Below the pieces are notes generated by a model. That model searched no databases, had not been told where the DNA came from, and saw nothing but the letters and a program-made list of their open reading frames with translations. The position numbers and the translations under genes were made by a program. Shown here piece after piece: positions 1 to 7,600 of a DNA stretch of 10,272 nt. Origin of the DNA: Spirogloea muscicola (Eukaryota; Streptophyta; Zygnematophyceae; Spirogloeales; Spirogloeaceae); assembly GCA_009602725.1 (NCBI GenBank), contig WELB01000003.1, forward strand, positions 1,345,710-1,355,981. Reading direction: 5' to 3'. The stretch's first letter is position 1, and each line of letters begins with the position of its first letter.

Positions 1-174
1 GTCGCCGCCGCCGGCGCACTCCAGCTCGGCGCCGCGCCAGTCCTCCGGCGGCCCGCCGTCCCCTCCGGCAGCGCGGGGTGGCCCCTGGCAGAGGCAGAGC
101 AGGTCGTCGCTCGCCGTTGCGGCGGCGCTCTCCGGCGGCTGGCAGCCGCGCTCGCCGCCGCCGCCGCCGGGCGT
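1..174 (-). CDS. Possible edge exon of a divergent gene (weak)
   Basis: On the minus strand the frame is open from base 174 to the window edge (58 codons, preceded by a stop at 177-175) with no ATG, so at best this is part of an exon continuing beyond base 1. The frame encodes Gly/Ala/Pro-rich sequence and then DDLLCLC (CxC at 96-88). A further cysteine follows in ELEC (codon 18-16), 23 residues later. The CxC...C pattern faintly recalls the start of a PHD-type zinc finger, but the rest would lie outside the window and the cysteine spacing is slightly long. Strong GC bias makes open frames here cheap, so an untranslated GC-rich promoter region is equally possible. Confidence 0.18.
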
Positions 175-314
175 TCAGTGGGCCTCCGCCGCCAGACGCT
201 CGCGACGACGAGTGTGGCTACGGCCTTCGCGCGCTGAGTGACGGAGCTGGAAAGGCCGCTCTCGGCGCTCGTGGCGTCGCCCAGTGACCGACGGGCAGCG
301 CCTGTGACGGTGCT

Positions 315-378
315 TAGGGCCGGCCTCAATTGGGAGATCGTCACTATTGAGGTCCAGGGTTCAATACACTGAGCTCGA
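315..378 (+). ncRNA. tRNA-like element with collapsed anticodon arm (relic or SINE head)
   Basis: The segment CCTCAATTGGGAGATCGTCA matches the D-arm region of a typical eukaryotic tRNA such as tRNA-Phe, with few differences. GAGGTCCAGGGTTCAAT matches a variable loop plus T arm. By hand-folding, acceptor 315-321 pairs with 372-378 at about 5 of 7 positions (one G-U). T stem 355-359 pairs with 367-371 at 4 of 5, around a TTCAATA loop. The anticodon arm is cut to about 9 nt (341-349) where 17 are expected, leaving room only for a 3-bp stem and 4-nt loop, and the D stem is half broken. It therefore cannot be a normal decoding tRNA. Likely a tRNA pseudogene or the head of a tRNA-derived SINE. Partial A and B boxes remain. 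Confidence 0.5.
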
Positions 379-379
379 C

Positions 380-384
380 TTTTT
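380..384 (+). terminator. T5 run, possible RNA polymerase III terminator
   Basis: Five consecutive T residues lie one base past the 3' acceptor side of the tRNA-like element, where a Pol III terminator would be. The run is short and could be chance, but its placement supports the tRNA-like reading. Confidence 0.35.
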
Positions 385-419
385 GAGCTTAGAGTCCGAG
401 CTTAGTGTCGAGCGCCGTC

Positions 420-894
420 ATGCTGGCGCCGCTCCAGCCGCAGGCGTCGCTCCGCTTCGCCGCGGCAGGCCTGGCCCGCCCAGTCGTCCTCGGCGAGAGC
501 CTGGCCAGCCTCACAGCCGGCCAGACGAGCTGCAGCCACGGTCATGCACGTTGCCACGCCACTCCGGCAACGCCCGGTGTCGTGAAGGCGCTGCGCCCAG
601 CTAAGCGCCTTTCAAAGAATCGGGCACTCGGGTCCTGCGCCGCCTCGGGCAACGGGGCCGCCTTCACGGCAGCCGGCCACGGCCACGCCCCCGCCGGCGC
701 CCTCCGGGACGGCTTGCCGCTCGACGTGCACGGATGGCCCGCCACGTGGACGCCGGAGCGCGGCTTGCCACTGTCCAGTGGCTTAGCGGATGCGCGGGAC
801 GGGCAGGCTGGTGCCCGCGCTGACCACGTTGTCCTGCCCGTTGTCGAGCGGAGCGCCAGGCTGGGAGGACCTGACAATGGCACGGCAGTTGAAG
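420..894 (+). CDS. ppx: ppx exon 1: leader / putative transit peptide
   Basis: Codes for residues 1-158, rich in Ala, Ser, Pro and Arg with few acidic residues in the first 70, as in chloroplast or mitochondrial targeting leaders. It ends GTTGAAG|GTTAGG in phase 1, which joins in frame to exon 2. No known domain is visible. This is the least certain exon: the family core could instead start at the Met codon 1270 in exon 2, with this stretch untranslated or part of another transcript. Confidence 0.55.
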
Positions 895-3800
895 GTTAGG
901 CTTTCTCTGGCTTTACTTAGTGGAATAGCACCCCCTGCTCCCCACCTCCTTCCCTCCTCATCTTGCACTTGTCTACATGGCAAGTCTGCTCAAGCAGCTC
1001 AAGCAGCTCTTGTACGAGCAGAGGGTCAGTTAGAATCCACAAACCTTAGGTATGCCTTATGGCTGGAAGCCATTGGCTGCTATTGCCACAGCAAGTAAGC
1101 GAGCGAGCAATGATGACCAGAATAGTATCGCCTTTGCTTTTTGGTTGCTCAGTAACATGTCTCACGCTTCCTGCAACTCTCAACCTCCCTGTTTGTCTTC
1201 CATGGGCCGGCAAAGCTTGCTGCAGTTTCTGAATCAGCGCAGAGTGGCTTGCGGGGTGCAGGCACCAACATGCTGGCTGCTGTGGACCTGGGAACGAACT
1301 CATTCCACATGGTCATCGTGCAAGCGGACTCGTCGGGCCGTTTCCAGATCGTCGACGTCGAGAAGGAGGATGTCCGCCTGGGGAGTGGAAGGTGCATACC
1401 CCCTCCTTAGTGCTGCACCTCCATTTGGCAATACAACAGAAGACTGCAGATTAGTAGCAGGTGAACAATGGTGCGTGCCATTGACGACCTGATTAAGCTT
1501 ACAGCTTATCAGACTTAGCAGATGTCGGCAGTGATGACTCGACATACGCAGCAGCTGTGTGCATTGGAGTCTCTGAATGCAGCAAGTCTTACCTCGCAGC
1601 TCGGGCCTGAGCCTGATCACCCCGGAGGCCGAGGAGCGATCGTTGGCGGCCATCAAGCGTCTGCAGCGGATTGCGGCCACCTGGAAGGCGTCGATGCGTG
1701 TTGTGGCCACTTCTGCCGTGCGCGAAGCACGGAACCGCAGGTGCCACTCCTCTGCTCTGCTCTCCTCTGGGTTCCATGCCCGCTCCTGTTCCAGCTTGGC
1801 GCATTAGCAAAGCGGGGGAGGGCTGAGGGGCAGGGGCCCATGAAGATGGACCTTGCTTGGCACTCACCTGATCGACTGGCAGCCTTACACAAGCCTCAGA
1901 CAAGTCTTTCCGCTTACCTTTGACAATATTTTTTTAAGTCATATTCTAAATCAACTTATGAATAACTTTCTCAACAAGCAGAAAGGCTGGTTGTCAGAGC
2001 TACATGACTTCAATGGTATGGGCCTATGCTCCAGCATGGCAATGAGGAGGAGTCAGTCAGCAAGATTGCATCTCCACACTGTCAGCGAGGCTCTAAGAGT
2101 CAGCATAAGCGCAGAGCTATAGGATGTTCCAGGCCTTCTCATGCTTGTAGGAGCCCATGAGTGGCATGGGAGCTGGCCGGAAAGGCTTCTCTTGGCGTTG
2201 TGAGCTTTGTGAGGCCGTGTTGGGCAGTTTGAACAGATTATCTCTTTGATATTGACTAAATATGGCATCTAACATTTATGCTTCGCTACTGGGTTATTTT
2301 TGCAGGACATTCCTGCGGCGGATTGAGAGCAGCACTGGGATAGATGTGGAGGTCCTTTCTGGAAGGGAAGAGGCGTGCCTCATATACAATGGCATTCTAC
2401 AAGCTCTTCCAGGTACGCTAAACATCCAAGGCCAAACAGTTCGTTGGGCATAGCCAGCAGAGGCAGGCTTGAAGCAAAGTATCTGCATCATTGTGGATGC
2501 ATAGGGAGTGCAACATGTTGGAGATTTGCACGTACACAGACTACCTGCACTAGACATGGATTTCTGATTCACTACTCACTCGGCATAATAACTTTAGTCA
2601 GTAGTCTACAGCCAGAACTGCAATTGAAGGAGTGTGTGGAAGATCGATCTTGATGTAGCAGCTATAGTGATGGCAGTGCCGCTTGTGTTTCCTTGGCAGT
2701 CTACAGTAAGACAGTGCTGACCGTGGACATAGGGGGCGGCTCCACTGAGTTTGTCCTTGGGCGAGAGGGCAAGCCGCTTTTCGCAACCTCGCTAAAGCTG
2801 GGGCACATACGGCTGACTGAGCGCTGCCTCGCCGGTACTGGCTCCACTTTGGGCACACCATGGCTCTAGCATATGCATGATTGGGGTTGGTGGCACTGTG
2901 ACGGTATGCAAACAGTCTCCATCAGGGAGAGTTCCGCTTCTTCTATTAGTACAAGATTGCCAGTCACTGCCTGACGTGTGCCTGACATGTGAGCAATTGC
3001 AGGAGATCCTGTCCTCCAGCGGACCCAGGTGGAGGACCTCAGGCGCTACATCAGGGTCATGCTGGCAGACTCAGGAGTGTTGGAGGTAGGTCCAAAGGCA
3101 TGGAGGATGAGCGCAACCACACAAGCAGAGCTGCTTTCTGCTAACTTGCAACGTCATGACTTGATGGTCTGGTTGGAGTAGGCAGAAGGGCCTTGCAGTG
3201 GGAGGATGCCTTTGGGAGAATGCCTTTGACTAATTGCTTTCTCTTAGGACGTGCCAAGCATGAGAAGTGGCAAAGCTATTGGCATAGCTTGGAGCAATTT
3301 TAGAGCTCCTTTGGCGTTGTCGCTCAACGACTTGGTGGTGACGGTGGAGGTTAGCTGCACACATGTCATTGATATTGCTGCCCTTTCTGTCACGCGCCGC
3401 AGAACGTCAGAGCGGGGAAGTTCGAGGTGGCCATCGGCAGCTCCGGCACCATCGAGACCATTGAGCAGATGATTAACATGAATATTGCAGCAAACCTGGC
3501 TCTGCTAGGGCCGGAGGTCAGTCTGTTCTCGGCTCTCCTAGTAGGCTAGTAGGCTGTCATGCTCTACAACCTTGTGCACATTCACTTAGCTCACATGTCA
3601 TTAGCTGGGGCACCTGCCAGTTGCACTCCAGCCATTGACAATACCTGCCACCCATTGTGATTCAGAACACATTCCCACTGCTGATGTCTCCACCTGAGCA
3701 TTATGGTGCATTGCGGCAGTTGACAAGTATAACATAATGGGTCATAGGCATTAAGTATGTCGTGCAGTCTGCTGTATCTGCAGCAGCACTCTCATCCAGA

Positions 3801-6136
3801 GGCACCTTGCTTGCTGGTCTTTTCAGCACAATGGCACTCAGAGGGCGCATGGCTTCAAGGAGCGAGTCTTCTCGCGGGAAGAGTTGACCGCACTCGTGAA
3901 GAAGCTCTGCAAAGCCAAGACGGCCGAGGCCAGAGCGAAACTTCCAGGACTGCCTGAGAAGCGGGCGGACCTTATTGTGGGAGGGTCTATCCTCCTTGAG
4001 GAGATCTTCTATGCCATGGGTATTGAGGTGAGTGCTGATGGGGTGTATGCTACGTAATCGTCCTTCTTATTACCATCTATAACATTAATATATACGTTCA
4101 CATGCATCATCCCTGGAAAGTGCCGTGTAGCTCCTGGTCATGTGTCACATATGACCAGCCTGGAGCCTAGTCTTGTCACAGTACATTAACTGCTGGTGCC
4201 TGACATCTTGGGCAAATGTCTGCTGCACAGAAAATGTCGGTTTCCCCTTATGCTCTACGGGAAGGAGTTATCGTTGACACATTGACAAAGACGTATGACA
4301 ACTATAGTCCGGCACCAGACATCCGAAGGAGCTCTGTGATCAATCTGGCGAAGCGCTTCAACACCGACAGGAGGCTGGAGTCGGCTCTGCACTCTACAAG
4401 GCTGGCCAAGGTCTGCGCAGTTAGCTTCCTTCTGACTCACTAAGTCTTGCTCGGTACAGGTTGCCATCACCCAAAGATATAGCTGAGGTAGCATGCATGC
4501 TGCATTATGCTATGCTTTCATCAGTTCCTACTTAAGGTTTAGATTTTTCCCACCTTGATGTACGGGTACCATTTAGGCAGTGCATCGGTGTATTGCAAAG
4601 TTTATTTTGCATTCATCTGCCTGGAGTACCTAGTCATTCACAGGGAGCCCCTTGTCTTCATGACTTTGTTGTCACAGCAAATGTTGCAAGGCCTTCAGAC
4701 CTGCAAGGCAGGAGGGCAGGCTTGCATGGCAGAAATCATTGCAGAGCTCAACGAGAATGATGCTGAGCTGATGGAGGCTGCCACCATCCTGCACTATGTT
4801 GGCATGTTCATCTCTCACAAGTGTTACCACAAGCATTCACAGTACCTCATCAAGGTACATCTAGCCACAAACTTTTCTTGTCCTAAATGGGCAATAGAAG
4901 AGGCTACCTTTTGAGATTCATGGACAGGAGGAACATACTGGAAAATTAAATGAAGTATATTGTGTCAGTCAAGCGAAGCTTAGCTCTCAAGTTTCTGGAA
5001 CTTGTATTTGACCATCTTAAATTGCATGCCATGATCCTCTTCATCTGACCCACTCTCCTGTCTCGTTCAGAATAATGAGCACCTTTTGGGCTACAGCCCG
5101 ATGGAGATTGAGGTACAACACTTGTTGTGGCATGCATTGGTGATGCATGCATGCAAAGGTGCTTAATGAAAGATTTGAGTTCTGGACCTGGCGTATCACC
5201 TTGATTGCACTTGGGCTTTGTCTGAGCGCAGATTATAGCCCTTCTGGCAAGGTATCACAGGAAGAAGGTGCCCAGCTCAAAAGATGAGGACCTTGCCAAG
5301 CTTCCGCAGGAGGTGAGCAGAAAGTGTAATCTACTTATCTCTGTTATGGTCTAATTTTCTGTCTTCAGTATTCAACATGCTCAGCCTCATGCAAACACAG
5401 ACTGCCGCCTGTTTATCATTCTCTCTCCTTGCTTGCCGCTACAGATTCAGAACAAGCTGCGGACCATGTGCTCTGTCATGCGAATTGCTGTTGCACTTGA
5501 TAGATGCGCTTCTGGAGCAGTTCAGACTGTTCACGTCCTACAGGATAAGAAGTCCTGTGTTCTGGTAAGACAAGCGCTCATTTGGACCGACTTGCGTGGT
5601 TGCAGCACTACTTGATTAGAAGGCTTGGGGCCTCATCTACAGGTCATCATATAAATGTGTCAACTAATTAAGCATCATCGAAGCTATGCCCAGCCCGTAC
5701 CTGTTGCTCATCTTTGTTCTGCATGGTGTGGTAGGCTGTGACCCCAGCAATTGATTCAGTCACTCAATTACCACGAGATGTATCACTGGAAATCTGGGCA
5801 GCTAAGGGGGAGCAAGATTACTTTGAGAAGGTACTGATGTTTCTATATCAAGGTGCTCGTTGTACTAAAGTATCTCCACAAAGAATTGCCAGCCTTGGTC
5901 AGTGTCCGGGCTGCAGTATGTGCAATACTGGTGTTTACTCAGCTATGAAGTTATGGTTGTGGAAAGAGGTTGAGGTGTCAATGGTATTAGGCTGCTCTTC
6001 AATTTTGGGCTGATCTAATTGGGTTGTTGCTGCTAATGTGCAGCTCTTCAAAAAGACCGTGTCGTTCATAGTCGCCGATCAGCACGACGTAGAAGACGGA
6101 CTCGAGGGGCAAGCATCTCGTAGCTTAAGCTCGTGA
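420..6136 (+). CDS. ppx: Ppx/GppA-family exopolyphosphatase, 15 exons (whole gene span)
   Basis: Join of 420-894, 1226-1391, 1600-1740, 2306-2412, 2700-2834, 3003-3085, 3403-3516, 3827-4027, 4231-4410, 4678-4854, 5071-5112, 5232-5312, 5445-5564, 5735-5830 and 6044-6136; about 736 residues, frame kept throughout. The family releases terminal phosphate from polyphosphate or converts pppGpp to ppGpp. Visible domains: a basic Ala/Ser-rich leader (about 1-158), likely an organelle transit peptide; an ASKHA-fold phosphatase with DLGTNS (179-184), ATSAVREARN (250-259), SGREEA (279-284), DIGGGSTE (306-313) and GSSGTIE (381-387); then a helical HD-like C-terminal domain with LHYVG (572-576) and HHKHS-like YHKHS (584-588). 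The family call is firm. Substrate choice between polyphosphate and pppGpp cannot be read from the sequence. The leader gives the protein a long N-terminal extension relative to the bacterial enzymes. First ATG at 420 follows an in-frame stop at 390-392 and has G at -3. Confidence 0.9.
895..1225 (+). other. ppx: ppx intron 1 (331 nt)
   Basis: Phase-1 GT-AG intron with a C/T-rich stretch at about 1178-1200 before the acceptor. It holds a short tandem CTCAAGCAG pair near 990-1006 and nothing else recognisable. Its boundaries depend on accepting exon 1. Confidence 0.5.
1226..1391 (+). CDS. ppx: ppx exon 2: phosphate-1 motif
   Basis: Acceptor TTGCTGCAG at 1225, donor GAAG|GTGCAT at 1392. Encodes LAAVDLGTNSFHMVIVQ followed by EKEDVRLGSG, the N-terminal start of the Ppx/GppA fold with the phosphate-1 loop. 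A second acceptor in the same phase, GGGTGCAG ending at 1261, would shorten the exon by 12 codons without losing the motif. Confidence 0.85.
1600..1740 (+). CDS. ppx: ppx exon 3: ATSAVREARN motif
   Basis: Enters after CCTCGCAG in phase 2, where the completed codon is AGC (Ser). Encodes LITPEAEERSLAAIKRL, then VVATSAVREARNR, strongly characteristic of the family. Donor GCAG|GTGCCA. An upstream alternative AG at 1581-1582 is excluded because its frame hits a stop within nine codons. Confidence 0.9.
1741..2305 (+). other. ppx: ppx intron 3 (565 nt, longest)
   Basis: Phase-2 intron between GCAG|GTGCCA and ATTTTTGCAG. The first part is GC-rich and the second AT-rich, with a T-rich stretch near 1928-1936. 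Several short open frames cross it on both strands, none recognisable. No embedded gene or small RNA was seen. Confidence 0.8.
2306..2412 (+). CDS. ppx: ppx exon 4: SGREEA motif
   Basis: Acceptor ATTTTTGCAG; donor CCAG|GTACGC. Encodes TFLRRIESSTGIDVEVL and then SGREEACLIYNGI. The glutamate pair in SGxEEA holds the conserved catalytic acid of Ppx/GppA enzymes and is intact. Leaves phase 1. Confidence 0.9.
2700..2834 (+). CDS. ppx: ppx exon 5: phosphate-2 motif
   Basis: Acceptor CCTTGGCAG; donor GCCG|GTACTG. Encodes TVLTVDIGGGSTEFVLG, the second glycine-rich phosphate-binding loop, then SLKLGHIRLTERCLA, matching the usual family order. Confidence 0.92.
3003..3085 (+). CDS. ppx: ppx exon 6
   Basis: Acceptor CAATTGCAG, entering in phase 1 to give GDPVLQRTQVEDLRRYIRV, then MLADSGVLE. 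Donor TTGGAG|GTAGGT in phase 0. The helical segment fits the region linking the DIGGGSTE and GSSGTIE motifs. Reading the exon in the other long open frame (LQEILSSSG...) does not match the family and breaks phase. Confidence 0.85.
3086..3402 (+). other. ppx: ppx intron 6 (317 nt)
   Basis: Phase-0 GT-AG intron. The sequence around 3186-3230 repeats a GCCTTTG-type word twice. Nothing else recognisable. Confidence 0.8.
3403..3516 (+). CDS. ppx: ppx exon 7: GSSGTIE motif
   Basis: Acceptor CGCGCCGCAG, donor CCGGAG|GTCAGT. Encodes KFEVAIGSSGTIETIEQM, the G(S/T)SGTI motif closing the phosphatase core. It is markedly more GC-rich than the flanking introns. Exactly 38 codons, phase 0 at both ends. 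Confidence 0.92.
3517..3826 (+). other. ppx: ppx intron 7 (310 nt)
   Basis: Phase-0 GT-AG intron with an 8-bp tandem TAGTAGGC pair near 3539-3554. No gene or structured RNA seen. Confidence 0.8.
3827..4027 (+). CDS. ppx: ppx exon 8: end of the catalytic fold
   Basis: Acceptor GGTCTTTTCAG with a good pyrimidine tract, donor ATTGAG|GTGAGT (consensus). Encodes FSREELTALVKKLCKAKTAE, a lysine-rich stretch, then LPEKRADLIVGGSILLEEI, the conserved late-core segment R(A)D.I.GG..(L/I)L. 67 codons. Confidence 0.92.
4231..4410 (+). CDS. ppx: ppx exon 9: start of the C-terminal helical domain
   Basis: Acceptor GCTGCACAG, donor GCCAAG|GTCTGC. Begins KMSVSPYALREGVIVD, the family's (V)SxxxLREGxI/VxD strand, then INLAKRFNTDRR, the opening helix of the HD-like domain. 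60 codons, phase 0 at both ends. Confidence 0.92.
4678..4854 (+). CDS. ppx: ppx exon 10: HD-like motif
   Basis: Acceptor TTGTTGTCACAG, donor ATCAAG|GTACAT. Encodes LMEAATILHYVGMFISH and then YHKHSQYLIK. The histidine of the HD pair is followed by Tyr (574) rather than Asp; other Ppx proteins also have degenerate HD pairs. 59 codons. Confidence 0.92.
5071..5112 (+). CDS. ppx: ppx exon 11 (microexon-like, 42 nt)
   Basis: A 14-codon exon between TCTCGTTCAG and GAG|GTACAA encoding NNEHLLGYSPMEIE. Its NxxLxGxxxxEI pattern follows YLI(K/R) directly in the family, which supports this tiny exon despite its length. Confidence 0.88.
5232..5312 (+). CDS. ppx: ppx exon 12
   Basis: Acceptor GAGCGCAG, donor CAGGAG|GTGAGC. 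Encodes IIALLARYHRKKVPSSKDED, the conserved (I)IA.(L/V)ARYHR(K/R)..P segment of the HD-like domain. 27 codons, phase 0 at both ends. Confidence 0.92.
5445..5564 (+). CDS. ppx: ppx exon 13
   Basis: Acceptor GCCGCTACAG, donor GTTCTG|GTAAGA. Encodes IQNKLRTMCSVMRIAVALDR, matching the family's (L)...(L)A.LLRIA.ALDR helix. 40 codons. Two other open frames cross the same bases but neither resembles a protein family. Confidence 0.92.
5735..5830 (+). CDS. ppx: ppx exon 14
   Basis: The acceptor is the weaker GTGTGGTAG at 5734. The only other close AG (5747) puts the rest out of frame. Encodes DVSLEIWAAKGEQDYFEK, the near-terminal (L)E(L/I)W.A...E..(F/Y)FE segment of Ppx proteins. Donor GAGAAG|GTACTG. 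Confidence 0.88.
6044..6136 (+). CDS. ppx: ppx exon 15: C-terminus and stop
   Basis: Acceptor CTAATGTGCAG. Encodes LFKKTVSFIV, which completes the family's usual FEK.F...(L) ending, then an acidic/serine-rich tail of about 20 residues and TGA at 6134-6136. The tail after SFIV looks lineage-specific. Confidence 0.82.
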   Translation, partial: LFKKTVSFIVADQHDVEDGLEGQASRSLSS

Positions 6137-7190
6137 TTGATGTAAATGCAGGGATAGTCAAACGCGATGGCAGAATCTTTAGATTGAGATAGTTGGTTTG
6201 GCGCAACAAAAAGCTGCCATTAGTGGCAATGGTGTGCCAAGCTCTAGCCTTCGCTCAAGCTTGTGCTTTACTGCTCGGAGATGGCAGATGTGCTACTTGT
6301 AGAATTCGAGCATCTCAAATTGCTTCCTAGACGGAGCAGTAGATGGATATCAATTTAAGTCTATAATAATGAGATGTCAAGACGTCCTTTAGTTTGTACC
6401 ATATCACAGATGTCTTATTGGCTTGATGCTACAAAACACCTGCATCTAGGGTGGATACGACTGTCTTCATCACCATGTCGCTGCCCCACCAGATGTTAGA
6501 CACCGAAACCCAATGCAATTGTCATTGGAGCGCACAGGCTGTGATTAAGTGGCATCTTGCGAGACCACTGGGCGAAGTCTGCATTGCTACACTGCCAGCT
6601 GCAGCCAGCACCACAGCGAGGTTGTAGAAGCTTGGCAGATGAGCAAAATGTACCTCAGGTCTTCTGCAAATACTATCATGATCATCCTAAGCAGAACGCT
6701 AGCAGGATCTGTTTGGGGCCCAAGAGATAGCTATGAGTACCTGCGTCCGTCATTATCTTGAGGGAGCTGTACATGGTCATACGCACAGCCCCTGACCGAG
6801 GACTGCCCACAAATCTGCTCGCTCGGCTATCAGCCAATGCTGTTGTCATGCGTTGCAGTTTTTCCTTTCCTTTTGCAAGTCAGAAGCTTCTTAGTTCGCG
6901 CAAGCTTCAAGAACCAAGAGAACCAAGCCACTGCGAGCACCGGGGGAGGGCAGAATCACGCCATTATGACCTCCCGCAGCAGACTCGGGGACAGTTCCGC
7001 CTTCCTTTGAGTAAGGCGGCTCACCTGCACGACAGCAATGCCCCCTCCATAGGAGCACATCCCAAATGCTGATGGATTCAGGTGGCCAGAGTCACAAACA
7101 AGTTTCATCGGGCGACAACAGCAGCAAGGCCTTCAACAACCAGATGACTGATCAGGCGATTGGGTAAGTACCAGCCGGAATGTTGAGAAT
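6137..7190. other. Intergenic stretch, nothing recognisable
   Basis: About 1 kb of mixed composition between the ppx stop and the retroelement debris. Short open frames (for example 6758-7072 on plus) show no familiar motif, and no tRNA, rRNA or long tandem repeat was seen. Some of it probably belongs to the ppx 3' UTR, and some may be decayed retroelement too worn to read. Confidence 0.6.
6141..6145 (+). promoter_or_regulatory. Candidate UGUAA polyadenylation element
   Basis: TGTAA is the most common poly(A) signal in green algae. This copy is four bases after the ppx stop, implying a very short 3' UTR if used. I saw no other TGTAA on this strand until near 8297. It may be chance. Confidence 0.25.
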
Positions 7191-7232
7191 GCAGATTCGG
7201 TTGCAGTGTCCGGGGAAAGGGCAGTACCTACA
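7191..7232 (-). pseudogene. CCHC zinc knuckle, possible Gag relic
   Basis: On the minus strand an open frame starting with ATG at 7346 encodes CRYCPFPGHCNRIC, an exact C-x2-C-x4-H-x4-C knuckle with glycine before the histidine, as in nucleocapsid domains of LTR-retrotransposon Gag. It stops soon after (7152). It lies downstream, in minus-strand terms, of the minus integrase fragment, so it would belong to another copy or a rearranged piece. The pattern is short, so chance cannot be ruled out. Confidence 0.35.
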
Positions 7233-7543
7233 TAACAAGCTTGACATGGGCTGTGCATCACCGGAGGCAGGTGCCCTGAACGCTTGGCATTGGTGGCGCG
7301 GTGCCCTGGTGGCACCGGTACGTCCTACATGTGGAACCTGTGCCATTTTGCACAGCGCTTTTGCAGTCTTAGAGTGACACCGGATTAATTTACCAAAGCC
7401 CGCTATTGTCTTTCGGTACTGATATAATGAGATAATTGAAGTGACACATTATTAGTGAAAGGTCTGTGTCATCACTGCCCTTCAGTGGAGGCTCAGGTTG
7501 CGGTCCACGTACAAATAATGCAGGAGATGTGTGCAGGGGCCTT

Positions 7544-7584
7544 GATTGAAGTGATTGGAGTGATTGAAGTGATTGAAGTGATTG
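7544..7584 (+). repeat. 9-bp tandem repeat, unit GATTGAAGT
   Basis: Four consecutive units (one with GATTGGAGT) plus a partial fifth. The array begins right where recognisable minus-strand integrase homology ends, so it may mark a decayed element end or a slippage tract. Confidence 0.9.
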
Positions 7585-7600
7585 TGATTACTCGATGTCA

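Noticed and set aside
78-287. Plus-strand open frame rich in Arg and Pro
   Set aside because: Arginine runs from CGC/CGG repeats; no domain, and composition alone explains it.
4555-4914. Open frame of 119 codons as a separate gene
   Set aside because: It is ppx exon 10 read through into the introns on both sides.
4491-5154. ATGCATGC palindromes in introns 9 and 11
   Set aside because: Short self-complementary words; no conserved spacing or partner was seen to suggest a regulatory site.
6549-7072. Two adjacent plus-strand open frames (6549-6761, 6758-7072) as a small gene pair
   Set aside because: The first has no ATG start, neither shows a recognisable motif, and overlapping short frames of this size are expected by chance.
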